DNA from: Streptomyces sp. CC208A
GTDB taxonomy: Bacteria; Actinomycetota; Actinomycetes; Streptomycetales; Streptomycetaceae
DNA: 64,000 nucleotides
Assembly (NCBI RefSeq): GCF_030010625.1
Contig: NZ_JASCXN010000015.1
Coordinates: 62,001 to 126,000 of the forward strand
Direction: 5' to 3'
This document shows positions 1 through 8,384 of this stretch, piece after piece; the stretch's first letter is position 1; each line of letters starts with the position of its first letter. Below the pieces are notes generated by a model. That model did no database searches. It was not told where the DNA came from and worked only from the letters and a program-made list of their open reading frames with translations. Position numbers and translations under genes: made by a program.

Positions 1-86
1 TTCAGGCTCGGCATGGGGGACATCCTGCCGTACGCCCCTGGGAATCCGGCCGCGAGCGGGGCGGGAATCCGGTCCTGGGAACGCGG

Positions 87-142
87 GAGGGCCGTCGCGC
101 CCGCCCCGTACGTGTTCGTACGAAGCGGGCGCGACGGCCCTC
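87..142. terminator. Strong inverted repeat, terminator downstream of the PBP gene
   Basis: Perfect 18-bp arms (87-104 and 125-142) flank a 20-nt loop that holds a smaller GTACG/CGTAC palindrome. It lies just beyond the stop codon of the leftward penicillin-binding protein gene, so it most likely ends that transcript. There is no clear U-tract, as is usual for Streptomyces hairpin terminators. Nothing else is visible in bases 1-184. Confidence 0.7.
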
Positions 143-184
143 GGTCGGCCGGGTCGGCCCGGGTCGGCTTGAGTGCGACCCGGG

Positions 185-3040
185 TCAGCCGAAGAGCGAT
201 CCTCCGGTGGTTCCGTCGGTCGGCTCCTCGCCGCCGCCACCGCCGTTCCCGTTGCCGCCGTTCCCGTTGCCGCCGCCGGGGTCCGTCGTCGTCGTGTCCG
301 TCGGCGTCGGCTCCGTGGTGTCCGTCGGCGTCGGACCGGTGGCCCCACCGTCGGTGCCGCCGCCGGAGTCACCCCCGCCCGTGGTGGTGGTGTCGCAGTT
401 CCAGTCCCAGACGCCGCAGGTGGTCTTGCCGGGCTTCGGCTCCTTGGTGGTCGGACGGCCCGGGTTGGTGGGCGTCGTCGGGGGAGTCGTCGTCGGCTCG
501 GTGGTGGTGGGCGTCTCGGTCGGGGTCGGCGACTCGGTCGGGGTCTCGGTGGCCGTCGGGGTGGGCGTGGCGCCACCGCCGTAGACCGCCCGGGCGTCCG
601 CCAGCTTCTCCGGCTCGGGGAAGTCCTCGGCGGGCAGGTCCGCGACCGCGTCGGTCATGTAGTCGTTCCAGATGCGGGACGGGAAGGACGAACCGTGGAT
701 CGTCTTCTGGCCGCCCGTGCCGTACATCGACTCGAACTTGCGGTCCTTCTTCGTCTCGTCGTCGTCGAAGCGGTACATGTCGATCGCGGTCGACAGCTGC
801 GGGGTGTAGCCGACGAACCAGGCCGACATGTTGTCGTCGGTGGTACCGGTCTTGCCGGCCACCTGGCGGCCCGGGATGGCGGCCTTGCGGCCGGTGCCCT
901 TCTTGTCCTCGACGACGCTGCGGAGCACGTCGGTGACGTTGGAGGCGACGGCCGTGGAGAAGGCCTGCTGGGCCCCTTCCTTGTGCTCGTAGATGACCTG
1001 GCCGCTCTTGAGGACCTTGGTCACCGAGTACGGCTCGTTGCGCATGCCCTGGTTGGCGAAGGTGGCGTAGGAGCCGGCCATGCGGATCGCGCTCGGGCTG
1101 GAGATGCCGAGGGAGAAGGTCGGGGTGTCCTCCTGCACCAGGGAGTCGGGCCGCAGACCCGCGTCGATGGCCGCCTGGCGCACCTTGTCGATGCCGATGT
1201 CCATGCCCAGCTGCACGAAGGGGGAGTTGGCGGAGACGACCATGGCCTGGCGCAGGCTCATCTGGCCGTAGCTGGTGTCGCCCTCGTTGTTCTGCAGCCA
1301 CTCCTTGCCGTTCTCGTCGTGCCAGATCTCGCCGTTGTACTTGCGGATCTTGAGGTTGTCCTTGCCGCTGTAGCGGCTCTTGTCGGGGTCGACGAGGGTG
1401 CGCGTGGAGGCGTCCTGCGTCGCCGGCTTCTCCGGGTCGCGGACACCGTCCTTCATCGCGGCGGCGAGCACGAAGGGCTTGAAGGTCGAGCCGACCTGGG
1501 CGCCGGTGGTGTCGGCGTTGTTGGTGTAGTGCTTGGTCGCGTCCTGGCCGCCGTAGAGGGCCACGATCTTCCCGGTCTTGACGTCGACGGAGGCGCCGCC
1601 GAACTGGACGTGGGTGTCCGTCTCCGGGCGCTTCTTCTCGTCGATGTACTCGTCGTAGATCTTCTTGACCGAGTCCTGCATGGCCTCCACCTTCTTCTTG
1701 TCGAAGGTGGTGTGGATCTCGTATCCGCCCAGGTTCAGGGCCTCTTCGCTGATGTCGTACTTGCTGCGGAAGTTGGCCTTCGCGGTGGCGACCAGGTAGC
1801 CGATCTGGCCGCCCAGCTTCGCGTCCGCCTTCGGCGCCCTGATCTTCGGCAGGGCCGTGTACTTCGCCCGCTCCTCCGCCGAGATCTTCCCGTCCTTGAC
1901 CATCTCGTCGAGGATCCAGGACCAGCGCTTGGTGAGCCGCTCCAGGTTGTTCTGGGGGGTGGCGTTGGGGTCGACCTCGGGGTAGCCGGCCGGGTCGAAG
2001 TACGTGGCGCCCTTGAGCACGGAGGCGAGGACCGCCGACTCGGAGGCGTTGAGGTCCTTGGCGTCCTTGTCGAAGTACGCGCGGGCGGCGGCCTGGATGC
2101 CGTAGGCGTTGCGGCCGTAGTACGCGGTGTTGAGGTAGCCGGCCAGGATCTCGGGCTTCTCGACCTCGTTGCCGACCTTGATGGAGATGAAGAGTTCCTT
2201 CACCTTCCGGGAGAGGGTCTGCGACTGGTCGTTGAGCAGGCCGTTCTTCACGTACTGCTGGGTGATGGTCGAGCCGCCCTGGGTCTGGCCGCCTTTCGCC
2301 ATGTTCCAGACGGCGCGGCCGATGCCCATCGGGTCGACGCCCCAGTCCGTGCGGAAGGTCTTGTTCTCGGCCGAGATCACGGCCTCCTGCATGACCATCG
2401 GGATCTGGTCGATGCCGATGATCTGGCGGTTCTGGCCGGCGCCGGTGGCGACCATGCGGCTGCCGTCGGCCCAGTAGTAGATGTTGTTCTGGGAGGTCGC
2501 GGTCGCATCCACCTCGGGGATGCCCACCTTCGAGTACGCGACGACGGAGCCGCCCATGAGCAGCGCGAAGAAGAACAGGAACGTACCCGTGACGAGCTTC
2601 CAGGACGGCATCCAGCGGCGCCAGCCGTACTTGTCGTGGCGCGGGTAGTCGATCAGCCGCTTCTTGCCCGGCGGACGGCCGCCCGGGCCGCCGCCGCGTC
2701 CGCCACCGCCGCCACCGCCTCCGCGGCGGCCACCGCCGCCGGGGCCGTTCGGTCCGCCGGGGCCGCCCGCGGGCGCGCGTCGGCGGCCGCCCCGCTGGGC
2801 GGCGCGCCGGGCCTCCGCGCGGCCGCCGTACGGGCGCGCCTCCTCCCCGTGGGAGGACGATGACCCGTACGAACCGGAGGACCCGTAGGGGGTCGGCGAT
2901 CCGTACGGAGGAGTCCCCGTACCGGGGTCATGGGCCGGGGCCGCCCGGCGGCCCGTCGGCTGCTGGGCGGCGCGTCGTGCCGCCGCACGGCCGCCCGTCG
3001 GCGGCTCCTGCGACGGCATCCTGCGACGGTGCTCGCTCAT
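185..3040 (-). CDS. Bifunctional class A penicillin-binding protein
   Basis: 951-residue membrane-anchored peptidoglycan synthase. A Gly/Arg/Ser-rich cytoplasmic tail (about 1-145) is followed by one membrane segment (about 148-170). The glycosyltransferase-51 domain carries SAENKTF near 225. The transpeptidase domain has all three penicillin-binding motifs: STFK near 515, SAN near 603 and KTG near 728. The last 130 residues are an extracellular Pro/Thr/Gly-rich tail. I chose the ATG preceded by GAGGAG over an upstream start that lacks a ribosome-binding site. Expected role: polymerisation and cross-linking of cell-wall glycan. It is divergent from the padR gene across a 414-bp gap, and the order next to inositol-phosphate synthase matches the S. 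coelicolor origin region. Confidence 0.95.
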   Translation of the reverse strand: MSEHRRRMPSQEPPTGGRAAARRAAQQPTGRRAAPAHDPGTGTPPYGSPTPYGSSGSYGSSSSHGEEARPYGGRAEARRAAQRGGRRRAPAGGPGGPNGPGGGGRRGGGGGGGGRGGGPGGRPPGKKRLIDYPRHDKYGWRRWMPSWKLVTGTFLFFFALLMGGSVVAYSKVGIPEVDATATSQNNIYYWADGSRMVATGAGQNRQIIGIDQIPMVMQEAVISAENKTFRTDWGVDPMGIGRAVWNMAKGGQTQGGSTITQQYVKNGLLNDQSQTLSRKVKELFISIKVGNEVEKPEILAGYLNTAYYGRNAYGIQAAARAYFDKDAKDLNASESAVLASVLKGATYFDPAGYPEVDPNATPQNNLERLTKRWSWILDEMVKDGKISAEERAKYTALPKIRAPKADAKLGGQIGYLVATAKANFRSKYDISEEALNLGGYEIHTTFDKKKVEAMQDSVKKIYDEYIDEKKRPETDTHVQFGGASVDVKTGKIVALYGGQDATKHYTNNADTTGAQVGSTFKPFVLAAAMKDGVRDPEKPATQDASTRTLVDPDKSRYSGKDNLKIRKYNGEIWHDENGKEWLQNNEGDTSYGQMSLRQAMVVSANSPFVQLGMDIGIDKVRQAAIDAGLRPDSLVQEDTPTFSLGISSPSAIRMAGSYATFANQGMRNEPYSVTKVLKSGQVIYEHKEGAQQAFSTAVASNVTDVLRSVVEDKKGTGRKAAIPGRQVAGKTGTTDDNMSAWFVGYTPQLSTAIDMYRFDDDETKKDRKFESMYGTGGQKTIHGSSFPSRIWNDYMTDAVADLPAEDFPEPEKLADARAVYGGGATPTPTATETPTESPTPTETPTTTEPTTTPPTTPTNPGRPTTKEPKPGKTTCGVWDWNCDTTTTGGGDSGGGTDGGATGPTPTDTTEPTPTDTTTTDPGGGNGNGGNGNGGGGGEEPTDGTTGGSLFG

Positions 3041-3454
3041 CGAACGACTACTCCTCGGGCAGGCGCGTGCGCCTGGAAGCGGCAGTTGAGTTCCGGTCCC
3101 CCCGAAATGCGTACGGCCGGAGCCCATCGAAGGCCCCTTCCGTACCGCAGCCGGTCACCCGCTGCACTGACGCCCCAGCGCGGCTCCTGGTTCCCGGTGG
3201 TGTGCATGCCGCACAGACTACGCACGGCCAAAACCCCTCTTGCACCGGAGTTCACCCCAAAACAGGCAACTCGAACACTGTGAATTGACGATGTGACGCC
3301 GGTCACGGCACCCCGACTTGTCCGACCTCTCGGGCCGTTCTATCGTCGGGATGTATCGAGCCGATACATCGGGACGGCATAAAGCTGCCCGAGGCCGTAC
3401 GAGACCGCGGTACAAGGTTTCCGGGAACAGGACCAGGGACGGAGGAGGCGACGC
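3041..3454. other. Divergent promoter region between PBP and padR genes
   Basis: A 414-bp gene-free stretch between two divergent start codons. It must hold the promoters for both genes. The one clear element is the palindrome at 3351-3369, listed separately. I could not identify convincing -35/-10 pairs, and no small gene with a plausible ribosome-binding site is visible. Confidence 0.6.
3351..3369. promoter_or_regulatory. Palindromic operator candidate for the PadR regulator
   Basis: ATGTATCG-AGC-CGATACAT is a perfect 8-bp inverted repeat centred about 95 bp upstream of the padR start. PadR-family proteins typically bind ATGT...ACAT palindromes in their own promoters, so autoregulation is likely. 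A further TATCG half-site lies just to the left (3341-3345). Confidence 0.6.
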
Positions 3455-4126
3455 ATGAGCAGACGCTCCGGCATCCTCGAGTTCGCCGTTCTCGGTCTGC
3501 TGCGCGAAGCCCCCATGCACGGCTACGAGCTGCGCAAGCGCCTCAACACCTCGCTCGGCATCTTCCGGGCGTTCAGCTACGGGACGCTCTACCCCTGCCT
3601 CAAGACGCTGGTCGCCAACGGCTGGTTGATCGAGGAACCGGGCAGCGCCCCCGAGGAGGCGCTCGCCTCCTCGCTCGCGGGACGCCGGGCCAAGATCGTC
3701 TACCGGCTGACCGCGGAAGGTAAGGAGCACTTCGAGGAGCTCCTCTCCCACACCGGTCCCGATGCCTGGGAGGACGAGCACTTCGCCGCCCGCTTCGCGT
3801 TCTTCGGCCAGACCGAGCGCGAGGTGCGGATGCGGGTCCTGGAAGGCCGCCGCAGCCGGCTGGAGGAGCGCCTGGAGAAGATGCGCGCCTCGCTGGCCCG
3901 GACGCGCGAACGGCTCGACGACTACACGCTTGAGCTCCAGCGCCACGGAATGGAGTCCGTGGAGCGCGAAGTGCGCTGGCTGAACGAGCTCATCGAGAGC
4001 GAACGGGCGGGACGCGACCAGCGCTCCCCCGACGCTCCGCACGACAACGATTCTGGAGAGACGGGCGGCCTGCCCCGGCACGGGGGCAGTACCCGGCCGG
4101 ATCCGTCCGACGACACCGCCAAGTGA
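3455..4126 (+). CDS. PadR-family transcriptional regulator
   Basis: 223 residues. The N-terminal winged-helix PadR domain (about 5-95) shows the family pattern: ILEFAVLGLL, then MHGYELRKRL, then YGTLYPCLKTL, where the recognition helix and wing are expected. A C-terminal helical, Arg/Glu-rich dimerisation domain (about 105-185) and a charged disordered tail follow. The start is an ATG behind GGAGGAGG. The gene reads toward ino1 with a 47-bp gap and may be co-transcribed with it. The palindrome about 95 bp upstream is the probable autoregulatory site. The inducing ligand and other targets cannot be told from sequence. Confidence 0.9.
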   Translation: MSRRSGILEFAVLGLLREAPMHGYELRKRLNTSLGIFRAFSYGTLYPCLKTLVANGWLIEEPGSAPEEALASSLAGRRAKIVYRLTAEGKEHFEELLSHTGPDAWEDEHFAARFAFFGQTEREVRMRVLEGRRSRLEERLEKMRASLARTRERLDDYTLELQRHGMESVEREVRWLNELIESERAGRDQRSPDAPHDNDSGETGGLPRHGGSTRPDPSDDTAK

Positions 4127-4173
4127 AACCCTGCGCCAGCAGGGCTTCCACGATCACACAGGGAGCAACCGGA

Positions 4174-5256
4174 ATGGGTTCGGTTCGCGTAGCCATCGTC
4201 GGCGTGGGCAACTGCGCCGCGTCGCTGGTGCAGGGCGTCGAGTACTACAAGGACGCCGACCCGGCGTCCAAGGTGCCCGGCCTGATGCACGTCCAGTTCG
4301 GCGACTACCACGTCCGTGACGTGGAGTTCGTCGCCGCCTTCGACGTCGACGCGAAGAAGGTCGGCCTCGACCTCGCGGACGCCATCGGCGCCAGCGAGAA
4401 CAACACCATCAAGATCTGCGACGTGCCCGCCTCCGGCGTCACCGTCCAGCGCGGCCACACCCTCGACGGCCTCGGCAAGTACTACCGCGAGACCATCGAG
4501 GAGTCCGCCGAGGCCCCGGTCGACGTCGTCCAGGTCCTCAAGGACAAGCAGGTCGACGTCCTCGTCTGCTACCTGCCCGTCGGCTCCGAGGACGCGGCGA
4601 AGTTCTACGCCCAGTGCGCCATCGACGCCAAGGTCGCCTTCGTCAACGCCCTCCCGGTCTTCATCGCCGGCACCAAGGAGTGGGCGGACAAGTTCACCGA
4701 GGCCGGTGTCCCGATCGTCGGCGACGACATCAAGTCCCAGGTCGGCGCGACCATCACCCACCGCGTGATGGCCAAGCTCTTCGAGGACCGCGGTGTCATC
4801 CTCGACCGCACGATGCAGCTGAACGTCGGCGGCAACATGGACTTCAAGAACATGCTCGAGCGCGAGCGCCTGGAGTCCAAGAAGATCTCCAAGACGCAGG
4901 CCGTCACCTCCCAGATCCCCGACCGGGACCTCGGCGAGAAGAACGTCCACATCGGCCCGTCCGACTACGTCGCGTGGCTCGACGACCGCAAGTGGGCCTA
5001 CGTCCGCCTTGAGGGCCGCGCCTTCGGTGACGTCCCGCTGAACCTGGAGTACAAGCTCGAGGTCTGGGACTCCCCGAACTCCGCGGGTGTCATCATCGAC
5101 GCCCTGCGCGCCGCGAAGATCGCCAAGGACCGCGGCATCGGCGGCCCGATCCTCTCCGCGTCGAGCTACTTCATGAAGTCCCCGCCGGTCCAGTACTTCG
5201 ACGACGAGGCCCGCGCCAACGTCGAGAAGTTCATCAAGGGCGAGGTCGAGCGCTGA
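4174..5256 (+). CDS. ino1: Inositol-1-phosphate synthase (actinobacterial type)
   Basis: 360 residues. Converts glucose-6-phosphate to 1L-myo-inositol-1-phosphate, the first step toward phosphatidylinositol and mycothiol. The N-terminal Rossmann motif VGVGNCAAS binds NAD. The family core DDIKSQVGATITHR lies in the middle, and the C-terminal part contains NSAGVIIDALRAAKIA. Length fits the short actinobacterial form rather than the roughly 500-residue eukaryotic enzyme. I used the ATG after GGGAG at 4161; an in-frame ATG 51 bp upstream overlaps padR and lacks a ribosome-binding site. A hairpin terminator follows at 5287. Confidence 0.95.
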   Translation: MGSVRVAIVGVGNCAASLVQGVEYYKDADPASKVPGLMHVQFGDYHVRDVEFVAAFDVDAKKVGLDLADAIGASENNTIKICDVPASGVTVQRGHTLDGLGKYYRETIEESAEAPVDVVQVLKDKQVDVLVCYLPVGSEDAAKFYAQCAIDAKVAFVNALPVFIAGTKEWADKFTEAGVPIVGDDIKSQVGATITHRVMAKLFEDRGVILDRTMQLNVGGNMDFKNMLERERLESKKISKTQAVTSQIPDRDLGEKNVHIGPSDYVAWLDDRKWAYVRLEGRAFGDVPLNLEYKLEVWDSPNSAGVIIDALRAAKIAKDRGIGGPILSASSYFMKSPPVQYFDDEARANVEKFIKGEVER

Positions 5257-5286
5257 CCTCCCGAGGTCTGAGACGTTCCACCTGAC

Positions 5287-5318
5287 GAGGGTCCCCGCGG
5301 CACTGCCCGGGGACCCTC
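5287..5318 (+). terminator. Hairpin terminator of ino1
   Basis: GAGGGTCCCC (5287-5296) pairs perfectly with GGGGACCCTC (5309-5318) across a 12-nt loop, 30 bp after the ino1 stop codon and 22 bp before the MFS start. Confidence 0.75.
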
Positions 5319-5340
5319 GCCGTATGTGAGTCTTGCTGCC

Positions 5341-6600
5341 ATGTCCGTCGTACGTGATCTGCGCGTACTGCTGCGCCTGCGCGACTTCCGGCGCCTGCTC
5401 ACCGTCCGGCTGCTCTCCCAGTGCGCCGACGGGGTCTACCAGGTCGCCCTGGCCACGTACGTCGTCTTCTCCCCCGAGAAACAGACCTCCCCCGCGGCCA
5501 TCGCCTCCGCCATGGCCGTGCTCCTGCTCCCGTACTCCGTCATCGGCCCCTTCGCCGGCGTCCTCCTGGACCGCTGGCAGCGCCGCCAGGTCTTCCTCTA
5601 CGGGAACCTGCTCCGCGCCCTGTTCGCCGGCGTGACGGCCGTGCTCGTCCTCGTCTCCGTCCCGGACTGGCTCTTCTACGGCTCCGCCCTCTCCGTCACG
5701 GCCGTCAACCGCTTCGTCCTCGCGGGGCTCTCCGCCGCCCTGCCCCGGGTCGTCGACGAGGAACGGCTCGTCGTGGCCAACTCGCTCTCTCCCACCGCCG
5801 GCACCCTCGCCGCCACCGTCGGCGGCGGACTCGCCTTCGGCGTCCGGCTGCTCGCCGACGGCTCCGACGCGGCCGTGGTCGCCTTCGGCGCCGTCCTCTA
5901 TCTGTGCGCCGCGCTCGCCTCGCTCCGGATCGCCCGTACGCTGCTCGGCCCCGACCCGGACCAGGTGACGCCCCGGCTCTCCACCGCGCTCGCCTCCACC
6001 GCCCGGGGGCTCGCCGCCGGACTGCGCCACCTCTCCGAACGCCGGCCGGCCGCACGAGCGCTCACCGCCGTCGGGCTGATGCGCTTCTGCTACGGCGCCC
6101 TGCTCGTGACCGTGCTCATGCTCTCCCGGTACACCTGGAGCTCCACCGAATCCGAGGGGCTGGGGCTCCTGGGGATCGCCGTCGCCGCCTCGGGCGCCGG
6201 CTTCTTCGCCGCCGCCGTCCTCTCGCCCTGGGGAGTGGGCCGGTTCGGGCCCTTCGGCTGGATGATCCTGTGCTCGGCCGCGGCGGCCGTCCTCGTCCCG
6301 GCGCTCGCCCTGCCCTTCGCGCCCGGGCCCTTCCTCGTCGCCGCCTTCGTCCTCGGACTCATCACTCAAGGCGCGAAGATCGCCACCGACACCGTCGTGC
6401 AGACCCACGTGGACGACGCCTACCGCGGCCGGGTCTTCTCCCTCTACGACGTGCTGTTCAACGTCGCCTTCGTGGCGGCGGCCGGGGTCGCCGCGCTGAT
6501 GCTGCCGCCCGACGGCCGCTCCCCGCTGCTGGTCGTACTGGTCGCGGCCGGGTACGCGGGCATCGCCCTGCTGCTGCGAGGAGGGCGCTCAGGGGGGTGA
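5341..6600 (+). CDS. MFS transporter
   Basis: 419 residues with about 11-12 hydrophobic segments. The pattern resembles the MFS drug/metabolite exporter group: the loop LLDRWQRRQVFLYGN after the second helix corresponds to the conserved GxLaDRxxRR motif between TM2 and TM3. I chose ATG 5341 (MSVVRDLRVLL) over a GTG 15 bp upstream; neither has a strong ribosome-binding site. The substrate is unknown. A perfect parS site begins at the base after the stop codon, so the 3' end is packed against a chromosome-segregation site. Confidence 0.85.
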   Translation: MSVVRDLRVLLRLRDFRRLLTVRLLSQCADGVYQVALATYVVFSPEKQTSPAAIASAMAVLLLPYSVIGPFAGVLLDRWQRRQVFLYGNLLRALFAGVTAVLVLVSVPDWLFYGSALSVTAVNRFVLAGLSAALPRVVDEERLVVANSLSPTAGTLAATVGGGLAFGVRLLADGSDAAVVAFGAVLYLCAALASLRIARTLLGPDPDQVTPRLSTALASTARGLAAGLRHLSERRPAARALTAVGLMRFCYGALLVTVLMLSRYTWSSTESEGLGLLGIAVAASGAGFFAAAVLSPWGVGRFGPFGWMILCSAAAAVLVPALALPFAPGPFLVAAFVLGLITQGAKIATDTVVQTHVDDAYRGRVFSLYDVLFNVAFVAAAGVAALMLPPDGRSPLLVVLVAAGYAGIALLLRGGRSGG

Positions 6601-6616
6601 TGTTTCACGTGAAACA
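6601..6616. other. parS site (perfect)
   Basis: TGTTTCACGTGAAACA, a 16-bp palindrome identical to the Streptomyces ParB-binding consensus. It starts at the base after the MFS stop codon. Confidence 0.95.
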
Positions 6617-6619
6617 CGA

Positions 6620-6699
6620 GCTCATGGGTTCCTGGGCTCATAGGTTCACAAGCTCATAGGTTCACAAGCTCATGGGTTCCTGGGCTCATGGGCTCTGCT
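6620..6699. repeat. 16-bp tandem repeat array between two parS sites
   Basis: Five 16-bp units in the order A-B-B-A-A'. A is GCTCATGGGTTCCTGG (6620-6635, 6668-6683), B is GCTCATAGGTTCACAA (6636-6651, 6652-6667) and A' is a diverged copy (6684-6699). The array fills nearly all the space between the parS sites at 6601 and 6708. No gene lies in it. Function unknown. Confidence 0.9.
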
Positions 6700-6707
6700 T
6701 CAGGCTC

Positions 6708-6723
6708 TGTTTCACGTGAAACA
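6708..6723. other. parS site (perfect)
   Basis: TGTTTCACGTGAAACA, the second perfect ParB site in the MFS/nucleotidyltransferase intergenic region, 107 bp from the first (start to start). Confidence 0.95.
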
Positions 6724-6735
6724 TGGGGTTCCGCG

Positions 6736-8202
6736 TCAGTCGCGCGCGGCCCACCACTCCTTGAGCGCGGCCACGGCCCGCTCGTGCTCCATCGGGCCGT
6801 TCTCCAGGCGCAGCTCCAGCAGGAACTTGTACGCCTGGCCGACGGCGGGCCCCGGCTTGATCCCCAGGACCTCCTGGATCTGGTTGCCGTCGAGGTCGGG
6901 ACGGATCGAGTCCAGCTCCTCCTGCTCCTGGAGCTGGGCGATCCGCTGCTCCAGGCCGTCGTAGGCGCGAGAGAGCGCGGCCGCCTTGCGCTTGTTGCGC
7001 GTGGTGCAGTCCGAGCGGGTCAGCTTGTGGAGCCGGGAGAGCAGCTGACCGGCGTCACGGACGTAGCGGCGCACGGCCGAGTCGGTCCACTCGCCCGTCC
7101 CGTACCCGTGGAAGCGCAGGTGCAGCTCCACGAGACGCGAGACGTCCTTGATCATCTCGTTGGAGTACTTCAGCGCGGTCATGCGCTTCTTGGTCATCTT
7201 GGCGCCCACCACCTCGTGGTGGTGGAAGGAGACGCGGCCGTCCTTCTCGAAGCGGCGGGTGCGCGGCTTGCCGATGTCGTGGAGCAGTGCGGCGATCCGC
7301 AGCACCAGGTCCGGGCCGTCCTCCTCCAGGTCGATCGCCTGCTCCAGAACGGTCAGGGAGTGCTCGTACACGTCCTTGTGCCGATGGTGCTCGTCGCTCT
7401 CCAGGCGCAGCGCAGGCAGCTCGGGAAGGACATGGGCGGCGAGACCGGTCTCGACGAGCAGGCCGAGCCCCTTCCGCGGGTGCGTGGAGAGCAGCAGCTT
7501 GTTCAGCTCGTCCCGGACGCGCTCGGCGGAGACGATCTCGATCCGGCCCGCCATCTCGGTCATCGCCGTGACGACCCCGGGGGCGACCTCGAAGTCGAGC
7601 TGAGCGGCGAAGCGGGCCGCCCGCATCATGCGCAGCGGGTCGTCGGAGAAGGACTCCTCGGGCGTGCCCGGGGTGCGCAGCACACGGGCCGCGAGGTCCT
7701 CCAGGCCGCCGTACGGGTCGATGAACTCCTTCTCGGGGAGTGCCACGGCCATCGCGTTGACGGTGAAGTCACGCCGGACGAGGTCCTCGTCGATGGAGTC
7801 GCCGTAGGAGACCTCGGGCTTGCGGGAAGTGCGGTCGTACGCCTCGGAGCGGTACGTCGTGACCTCGATCTGGAAGTTCTGGACAGCGTCTCCGACGCGG
7901 GCCTCTTTCTGAGCACCGACGGTCCCGAAGGCGATCCCGACCTCCCACACCGCGTCGGCCCAGGGGCGGACGATCTTCAGGACGTCCTCGGGGCGGGCGT
8001 CCGTGGTGAAGTCCAGGTCGTTGCCGAGCCGGCCGAGGAGGGCGTCCCGTACCGAGCCGCCGACCAGGGCGAGGCGGAATCCGGCCTCCTGGAAGCGGCG
8101 GGCGAGGTCGTCGGCGACAGGGGACACGCGCAGCAGTTCACTGACGGCGCGGCGCTGCACCTGGCTCAGTTCGGTCGAGGTGTCTTCGTTGGCGTTCGGC
8201 AC
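6736..8202 (-). CDS. CCA tRNA nucleotidyltransferase / poly(A) polymerase family protein
   Basis: 488 residues. The class II nucleotidyltransferase head has the diagnostic LVGGSVRDALLG and the catalytic acidic pair in DLDFTTD. It is followed by the RNA-binding neck and an HD domain with HDIGKP. The family adds or repairs CCA tails on tRNA, or adds A tails; sequence alone does not separate the two activities, though neither tRNA in this window encodes CCA. I placed the start at GTG 8202 (VPNANED), because upstream in-frame codons give a low-complexity extension; no strong ribosome-binding site helps. Transcribed divergently from the DUF6049-like gene. Confidence 0.88.
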   Translation of the reverse strand: MPNANEDTSTELSQVQRRAVSELLRVSPVADDLARRFQEAGFRLALVGGSVRDALLGRLGNDLDFTTDARPEDVLKIVRPWADAVWEVGIAFGTVGAQKEARVGDAVQNFQIEVTTYRSEAYDRTSRKPEVSYGDSIDEDLVRRDFTVNAMAVALPEKEFIDPYGGLEDLAARVLRTPGTPEESFSDDPLRMMRAARFAAQLDFEVAPGVVTAMTEMAGRIEIVSAERVRDELNKLLLSTHPRKGLGLLVETGLAAHVLPELPALRLESDEHHRHKDVYEHSLTVLEQAIDLEEDGPDLVLRIAALLHDIGKPRTRRFEKDGRVSFHHHEVVGAKMTKKRMTALKYSNEMIKDVSRLVELHLRFHGYGTGEWTDSAVRRYVRDAGQLLSRLHKLTRSDCTTRNKRKAAALSRAYDGLEQRIAQLQEQEELDSIRPDLDGNQIQEVLGIKPGPAVGQAYKFLLELRLENGPMEHERAVAALKEWWAARD

Positions 8203-8384
8203 AACAGAAAAGGGTACGTGCCCCGCTCCACCCCGACGCCCCCGTTTTCCCGGCGCCCCCGCGTCATCGGCTGGAGGAGTCCCCGGCACCCGGCCCCTTC
8301 GTGCCTCGTTACCATGCCTGGACACAGCAACCGGAACCACTGGCATCACGGGCACCACCGACAACGACGAGGACGGGCGAACGC

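Noticed and set aside
13..936. Rightward gene at the left end of the window
   Set aside because: The frame is Arg/Ser-rich low complexity and antisense to the well-defined C-terminal tail of the penicillin-binding protein.
6620..6699. CRISPR array
   Set aside because: The 16-bp units are directly tandem without spacers, and there are no cas genes.
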